Positions 11,232 to 11,331 of a stretch of 11,331 bases of DNA are shown piece by piece. The position numbers and the translations under genes are program-made. Where the stretch lies: positions 275,129-286,459 of the forward strand of contig MU646754.1 of NCBI GenBank assembly GCA_026770585.1, written 5' to 3'. Every line of letters begins with the position of its first letter. Position 1 is the first letter of the stretch. Under the pieces are notes generated by a model. The model saw nothing but the letters and a program-made list of their open reading frames with translations, was not told where the DNA came from and ran no database searches. Source of the stretch: Baffinella frigidus. Lineage: Eukaryota; Cryptophyceae; Cryptomonadales; Baffinellaceae.

Positions 11232-11331
11232 TTTGGGGGTTGGAGGTTGGGGGTTGGGGTGTCGAGTTCTGATGCGGTCTGATGGGGTTTGGGGGTTGGG
11301 GGTTGGGGGGTCGGGTTTCGGGGTTGGGGGG
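11232..11331 (+). repeat. G-rich GGGGGTTGG tract at the window end
   Basis: GGGGGTTGGAGGTTGGGGGT and similar, with a short unique insert GTCGAGTTCTGATGCGGTCT, then TTGGGGGTTGGGGGTTGGGG and GGGTTTCGGGGTTGGGGGG. This is a decayed heptad-like array with many G-runs, compatible with G-quadruplex formation (inference). It continues past the window. Confidence 0.75.

Overview
The window looks like nuclear, non-coding or intronic DNA of a repeat-rich eukaryote, most plausibly a microalga. The reasons are: degenerate TTTAGGG-type heptad arrays of the plant, green-algal and dinoflagellate telomere class; long CT/GA, TA and CA microsatellites; many small foldback (MITE-like) elements; a SINE-like family with a short-unit tail; and a few short exon-like segments with very high third-position GC bounded by GT...AG. 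I see no bacterial operon, ribosome binding site, rRNA or complete tRNA. A dinoflagellate or a prasinophyte-type green alga would fit, but the sequence alone does not settle this.

Layout. 1-930: degenerate GCTCTGACG / GCTAACGC minisatellite interrupted by C-rich telomere-like heptads, then pyrimidine-rich spacer. 930-2330: SINE-like copies A1 and A2 bracket a cluster of a 121-bp hairpin MITE (family C: two full copies, one diverged copy, two partial copies) plus one copy of a second palindromic family (D). 2330-3900: mostly unexplained spacer with two copies of repeat I (AATAAA- or AGTAAA-bearing) and small hairpins. 3929-4845: a nested inverted composite of three SINE-like copies, a third repeat I and a 251-bp terminal-inverted-repeat element. 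4885-5805: three further foldback elements and a G-rich 8-bp minisatellite. 5881-6320: a second D copy, then a roughly 36-heptad telomere-like array with higher-order structure. 6360-7940: 17-bp tandem repeat, a 75-bp hairpin, G-rich heptad islands, microsatellites and two foldbacks. 7950-11041: a dispersed repeat (H) in inverted orientation brackets a block holding four minus-strand exon-like segments, purine-rich arrays, two TCGCGA hairpins and an 890-bp TIR element with TA ends. 11230-end: G-rich heptad-like tract.

The only protein-coding signal I can defend is on the minus strand. Candidate exons lie at 10664-10566, 8807-8739, 8358-8275 and 8193-8146, with a related relic at 7531-7482. 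Each starts after AG and ends before GT. The first four are in phase 0 with third-position GC of about 88-96 percent. I do not recognise the protein. If real, this is part of one split gene, or a decayed one, whose introns are built almost entirely of simple repeats and foldback elements. One 81-bp intron consists of family D, which makes it an introner candidate. Most long open frames in the window are low-complexity or run through repeats, and I do not regard them as genes.
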